Shown piece by piece: positions 61,333-64,000 of a DNA stretch of 64,000 nucleotides (positions within the stretch are counted from its first letter, which is position 1; each line of letters opens with the position of its first letter). The DNA comes from Pseudomonas sp. LBUM920. Lineage in GTDB: Bacteria > Pseudomonadota > Gammaproteobacteria > Pseudomonadales > Pseudomonadaceae. A program made the position numbers and the translations under genes. The stretch spans positions 4,941,501 through 5,005,500 of the forward strand of contig NZ_CP027762.1 in assembly GCF_003852315.1 (NCBI RefSeq), written 5' to 3'. The notes beneath the pieces are model-generated. The model was given only the letters and a program-made list of their open reading frames with translations. It searched no databases and was not told the origin of the DNA.

Positions 61333-62343
61333 CTAAGGCAACAAGTCCTCAAGACGGCCGTGCAAACGTTGCGGCAGGTTTTCCTGGATCTCGATCAGCG
61401 CCCGCGCAATCGCACTTTGAAAACCTTGTACCCCCGCCGAGCCATGGCTTTTCACCACAATGCCCTGCAACCCCAGAAAGCTCGCACCGTTGTGCCGCGC
61501 CGGTGCCAGATCGGCCTGCAAGCGGCGCATCAACGGCAGCGCCAGGGCGCCTACGATGCGCGAGGCCAGGTTCTGCTTGAACAACGCCTCGATACGCGTA
61601 GCGATCATGGTTGCCAGGCCTTCGCTGGACTTGAGCAGGATATTGCCGACAAACCCGTCGCATACCACCACGTCGGCTTCGCCACGGTACACACCGTCAC
61701 CTTCGACGAAGCCGATGTAGTTCACCCCTCGCGCATTTTGCAGCAAGGTGGCGGCGAGCTTGACCTGCTGATTGCCCTTGATGTCTTCAGTGCCGATATT
61801 CAGCAACGCCACCCGCGGCCGAGTCACGCCCAACGCCTCAGCGGCCACCGAGCCCATCACCGCGAACTGGAACAGGTGCTCGGCACTGCAATCGACGTTC
61901 GCGCCCAGGTCCAGCAACTGGCAGTAGCCTTCTTGCGTAGGGATGGCCGCGACCATCGCCGGGCGATCGATTCCGGGCAATGTCTTGAGCACATGCCGCG
62001 ACAACGCCATCAAGGCTCCGGTATTGCCGGCACTGACACAGGCTTGCACCCTGGCATCACGCAACAGCTCAAGGGCCACCCGCATCGAAGAGTCGGGCTT
62101 GCCACGCAGGGCTGCCGCCGGCTTGTCATCCATGCTGATGGTTTCGCTGGCTGGCGTAATCGTCAGGCGCGCGCGATCCACTGCCGGATGGCTGGCAATC
62201 AATTCTTCAAGAAGGGAGGGTTGACCGACGAGGGTCAGGTGCAGCGAGGGCGTAGCAGACAGGCTGGCAATGCAAGCCTGAACAATGCTGCGGGGACCGA
62301 AGTCCCCGCCCATTGCGTCAATCGCGATGACTTGAGCAGACAA
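61333..62343 (-). CDS. plsX: Phosphate acyltransferase PlsX
   Basis: A 336-residue enzyme converting acyl-ACP to acyl-phosphate, the start of phospholipid synthesis in most bacteria. Conserved DAMGGDFGPRSIV, SAGNTGALMA and LLNIGTEDIKGN segments. Lies 4 bp after rpmF. The C-terminus ends EDLLP after a Gln/Arg-rich stretch. Links ribosomal and lipid genes, as in E. coli. Confidence 0.97.
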   Translation of the reverse strand: MSAQVIAIDAMGGDFGPRSIVQACIASLSATPSLHLTLVGQPSLLEELIASHPAVDRARLTITPASETISMDDKPAAALRGKPDSSMRVALELLRDARVQACVSAGNTGALMALSRHVLKTLPGIDRPAMVAAIPTQEGYCQLLDLGANVDCSAEHLFQFAVMGSVAAEALGVTRPRVALLNIGTEDIKGNQQVKLAATLLQNARGVNYIGFVEGDGVYRGEADVVVCDGFVGNILLKSSEGLATMIATRIEALFKQNLASRIVGALALPLMRRLQADLAPARHNGASFLGLQGIVVKSHGSAGVQGFQSAIARALIEIQENLPQRLHGRLEDLLP

Positions 62344-62347
62344 GTGA

Positions 62348-62530
62348 TTACTCGTCAGCGCCCTTGTCGATCACTTTACGACCACGGTATACGCCTTCTG
62401 GCGATACGTGGTGACGCAGGTGAATTTCACCGGTGGTTTTTTCTACAGACAGAGTGCTTGCCGTCAGGGCATCGTGCGAACGACGCATGTCACGGGCAGA
62501 GCGGGATTTTTTGTTCTGCTGAACAGCCAT
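62348..62530 (-). CDS. rpmF: 50S ribosomal protein L32
   Basis: A 60-residue protein, MAVQQNKKSRSARDMRRSHD, then a basic body. It lacks the zinc-ribbon cysteines of the C+ form, as is normal for gamma-proteobacterial L32. Placed between yceD and plsX, 13 bp and 4 bp away. Confidence 0.98.
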   Translation of the reverse strand: MAVQQNKKSRSARDMRRSHDALTASTLSVEKTTGEIHLRHHVSPEGVYRGRKVIDKGADE

Positions 62531-62543
62531 AATTGATTAACTC

Positions 62544-63074
62544 CTAAACGTTTGGGTCACGCTTTAACTGCGCCAATACACTGAACGGGTTGGACCGCGT
62601 TACCTCGTCCTCGCTCGGCTCGGCCTCGTCATCGAGACCCTCCGGCTGCTGGCATTCTTCCGGATGATGAGCAGGCACAATGGGCAAGGCGAGCAAAAGC
62701 TCCTCCTCGATCAGTGCATGCAGATCCAAAGGATCTTCGCCCAGTTCCAGCACGTCATAACCTTTCGGCAACGACTGGGTATTCGCACCCTCCTTCACCA
62801 CAGCGTAACTGCATTCGCTGTGAATCGGCAGGGTGACCAGCTCAAGACAACGCTGGCAAACCATTTTGACTTCGGTGTCGATAAAACTGTGGATTACCAC
62901 AGACTTACGTTCATCTCGTTCAAAAACAAATTTGGCCTGCACCGTACCGACAGTGTCGGAAAGCGGGTCGCAGAGTCTCTCCAAATCGGCCAGCAGCAAT
63001 TCACCTTGAAGGGAAGTGCCACGATCTGCCAATTTGCGCGGGTCAACGTGAGGTGGAATCGGGTCATTCAACAT
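62544..63074 (-). CDS. yceD: YceD/DUF177 protein (23S rRNA accumulation)
   Basis: A 176-residue protein starting MLNDPIPPHVDPRKLADRG. The metal-like pair CQRCLE (about residues 82-87) and a C-terminal NPFSVLAQLK are family marks. DUF177/YceD is linked to 23S rRNA accumulation in plants and bacteria. First gene of the yceD-rpmF-plsX-fab cluster; divergent from maf across about 105 bp. Confidence 0.93.
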   Translation of the reverse strand: MLNDPIPPHVDPRKLADRGTSLQGELLLADLERLCDPLSDTVGTVQAKFVFERDERKSVVIHSFIDTEVKMVCQRCLELVTLPIHSECSYAVVKEGANTQSLPKGYDVLELGEDPLDLHALIEEELLLALPIVPAHHPEECQQPEGLDDEAEPSEDEVTRSNPFSVLAQLKRDPNV

Positions 63075-63179
63075 AGGCGCAGCATTATAGGGATGCACCC
63101 AGCCATGTCAAAGGAAATTCAGCCCTGTGCGTCAGCCGGTCACCCCGCTAGAATCCCCGGCTGCTCTGAGGAGACGCCT

Positions 63180-63758
63180 ATGCTGCCTTTATTACTTGCA
63201 TCCAGCTCGGTTTATCGCCGGGAATTGCTGAGCCGCCTGCACCTGCCGTTCATCTGCAGCTCGCCTGATATCGACGAAAGCCACCGTGAAAATGAATCCG
63301 CCATCGAGCTGGTCAAGCGCCTGGCCGAACAGAAAGCTCGCGCCCTCGCCGGCAGCCATCCAGGGCATTTGATCATTGGTTCCGATCAGGTCGCCGCTCT
63401 GGAAGGCCGCATCATCGGCAAGCCCCATACCTTCGAGAACGCGCGCGCACAACTGCTGGCAGCGAGCGGCAAGCGAGTCAGCTTCCTTACCGGGCTGGCG
63501 CTGCTGAACAGCCAGACCGGGCACTGCCAGGTCGACTGCGTACCGTTTACGGTGCACATGCGCGAACTGAGCGCTGAACGCATCGAGCGCTACCTTCGGA
63601 TCGAGCAACCTTATGACTGCGCCGGCAGCTTCAAGGCCGAAGGGCTGGGCGTGAGCTTGTTCCAAAGCACCGAAGGGCCGGATGCGACCAGCCTGATCGG
63701 CCTGCCACTGATTCGCCTGGTGGATATGCTGCTGGCTGAAGGCGTGCACATCCCTTAA
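63180..63758 (+). CDS. Maf-family nucleotide pyrophosphatase (YceF type)
   Basis: A 192-residue enzyme from the ATG at 63180. Conserved SSSVYRRELL (residues 8-17), PDIDES, KRLAEQKA and GSDQVAALEG blocks match E. coli YceF, which hydrolyses 7-methyl-GTP and similar modified nucleotides. YceF also lies next to yceD-rpmF in E. coli. Divergent from yceD. Confidence 0.94.
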   Translation: MLPLLLASSSVYRRELLSRLHLPFICSSPDIDESHRENESAIELVKRLAEQKARALAGSHPGHLIIGSDQVAALEGRIIGKPHTFENARAQLLAASGKRVSFLTGLALLNSQTGHCQVDCVPFTVHMRELSAERIERYLRIEQPYDCAGSFKAEGLGVSLFQSTEGPDATSLIGLPLIRLVDMLLAEGVHIP

Positions 63759-63774
63759 GCCCAGCACAAAACCA

Positions 63775-63864
63775 ATGTGGGAGCGGGCTTGCCTGCGATG
63801 CAGACACCTCGGAACATCAGTCGCACCGAGGTGACGCTATCGCGGGCAAGCCAGCTCCCACATA
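63775..63864. repeat. REP pair (BIME)
   Basis: Head GTGGGAGCGGGCTTGCCTGC, tail GGGCAAGCCAGCTCCCAC. It lies between converging maf and sppA. Confidence 0.92.
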
Positions 63865-63887
63865 TTGAACCTGTCGCTTTCGAGGTA

Positions 63888-64000
63888 TCAGCGCAGCGTC
63901 GGGCCCTGGAAGCCCATGTACATCGCCAGCTTCTCGGCCACGCTGGCACCCAGTTTCTTGGAGAAGCGATCAAACGGCGATTCCTCAACGGTGAAATCCA
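63888..64000 (-). CDS. sppA: Signal peptide peptidase SppA, C-terminal end only
   Basis: The last 37 residues on the minus strand read DFTVEESPFDRFSKKLGAS and end MYMGFQGPTLR. The gene continues past the window. Identity rests mainly on position: S49-family SppA follows maf/yceD/plsX in pseudomonads (PA2973 from memory), and the tail fits. Confidence 0.65.
   Translation of the reverse strand, partial: DFTVEESPFDRFSKKLGASVAEKLAMYMGFQGPTLR

Overview
The window is GC-rich chromosomal DNA of a Pseudomonas, most likely of the P. fluorescens group. Four things point there: REP/BIME palindromes of the fluorescent-pseudomonad type (head GTGGGAGC, tail GCTCCCAC) lie between many genes; the right end carries the order yceD-rpmF-plsX-fabD-fabG-acpP-fabF-pabC-mltG-tmk-holB-tatD, flanked by maf and sppA; an etfBA / ETF-QO divergent pair is present; and a locus resembling the pseudomonad small RNA RgsA sits between a TetR gene and tatD. 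No phage, insertion sequence or CRISPR array was seen.

Layout. 1-7.5 kb: two SDR/LysR pairs, small metabolic proteins (M24 peptidase, gamma-glutamylcyclotransferase-like, lipoprotein) and an EamA transporter with a histidine-rich tail. 7.5-9.9 kb: an accessory-looking patch of small genes beside tRNA-Ser(GGA). 9.9-18.4 kb: crotonase, lysophosphatidate acyltransferase, CorA, a glutamine-amidotransferase-like protein, a beta-oxidation pair (FadB-like and thiolase) and a di-domain cytochrome c. 18.5-22.6 kb: a tight ATP-grasp / alpha-E / transglutaminase operon and rraB. 22.7-28.5 kb: envelope and periplasmic proteins, a MocR regulator, and an SBP / DUF4398 / OmpA operon. 28.5-32.5 kb: etfBA and divergent ETF-QO.

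32.6-49.6 kb looks like accessory metabolism placed inside an otherwise conserved order. It holds AraC/alcohol dehydrogenase; IclR plus an araFGH-type sugar ABC importer with a sugar dehydrogenase; a striking array of eight BIME units at an exact 134-bp period (first step 136 bp); GNAT and MFS genes; a three-gene cluster of small basic or disordered proteins; and a yegTUVW-like operon (GntR, ADP-ribosylglycohydrolase, NCS1 permease, PfkB kinase). 49.7-53.2 kb: DUF1285, DUF4823, moaA preceded by a 32-bp near-perfect palindrome, a TetR regulator and the probable rgsA RNA. 53.2-64 kb: tatD to sppA, the fatty-acid and phospholipid synthesis core; pilZ, usually between holB and tatD in pseudomonads, is absent.

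The genes share a lipid and electron-flow theme. Beta-oxidation enzymes feed reducing equivalents to ETF and on to ETF-QO and ubiquinone, while fab/plsX/plsC build lipids. A PsrA-like palindrome at the ETF-QO promoter suggests fatty-acid-responsive control. All identifications are from reading the sequence and from memory of families; no database search was run.
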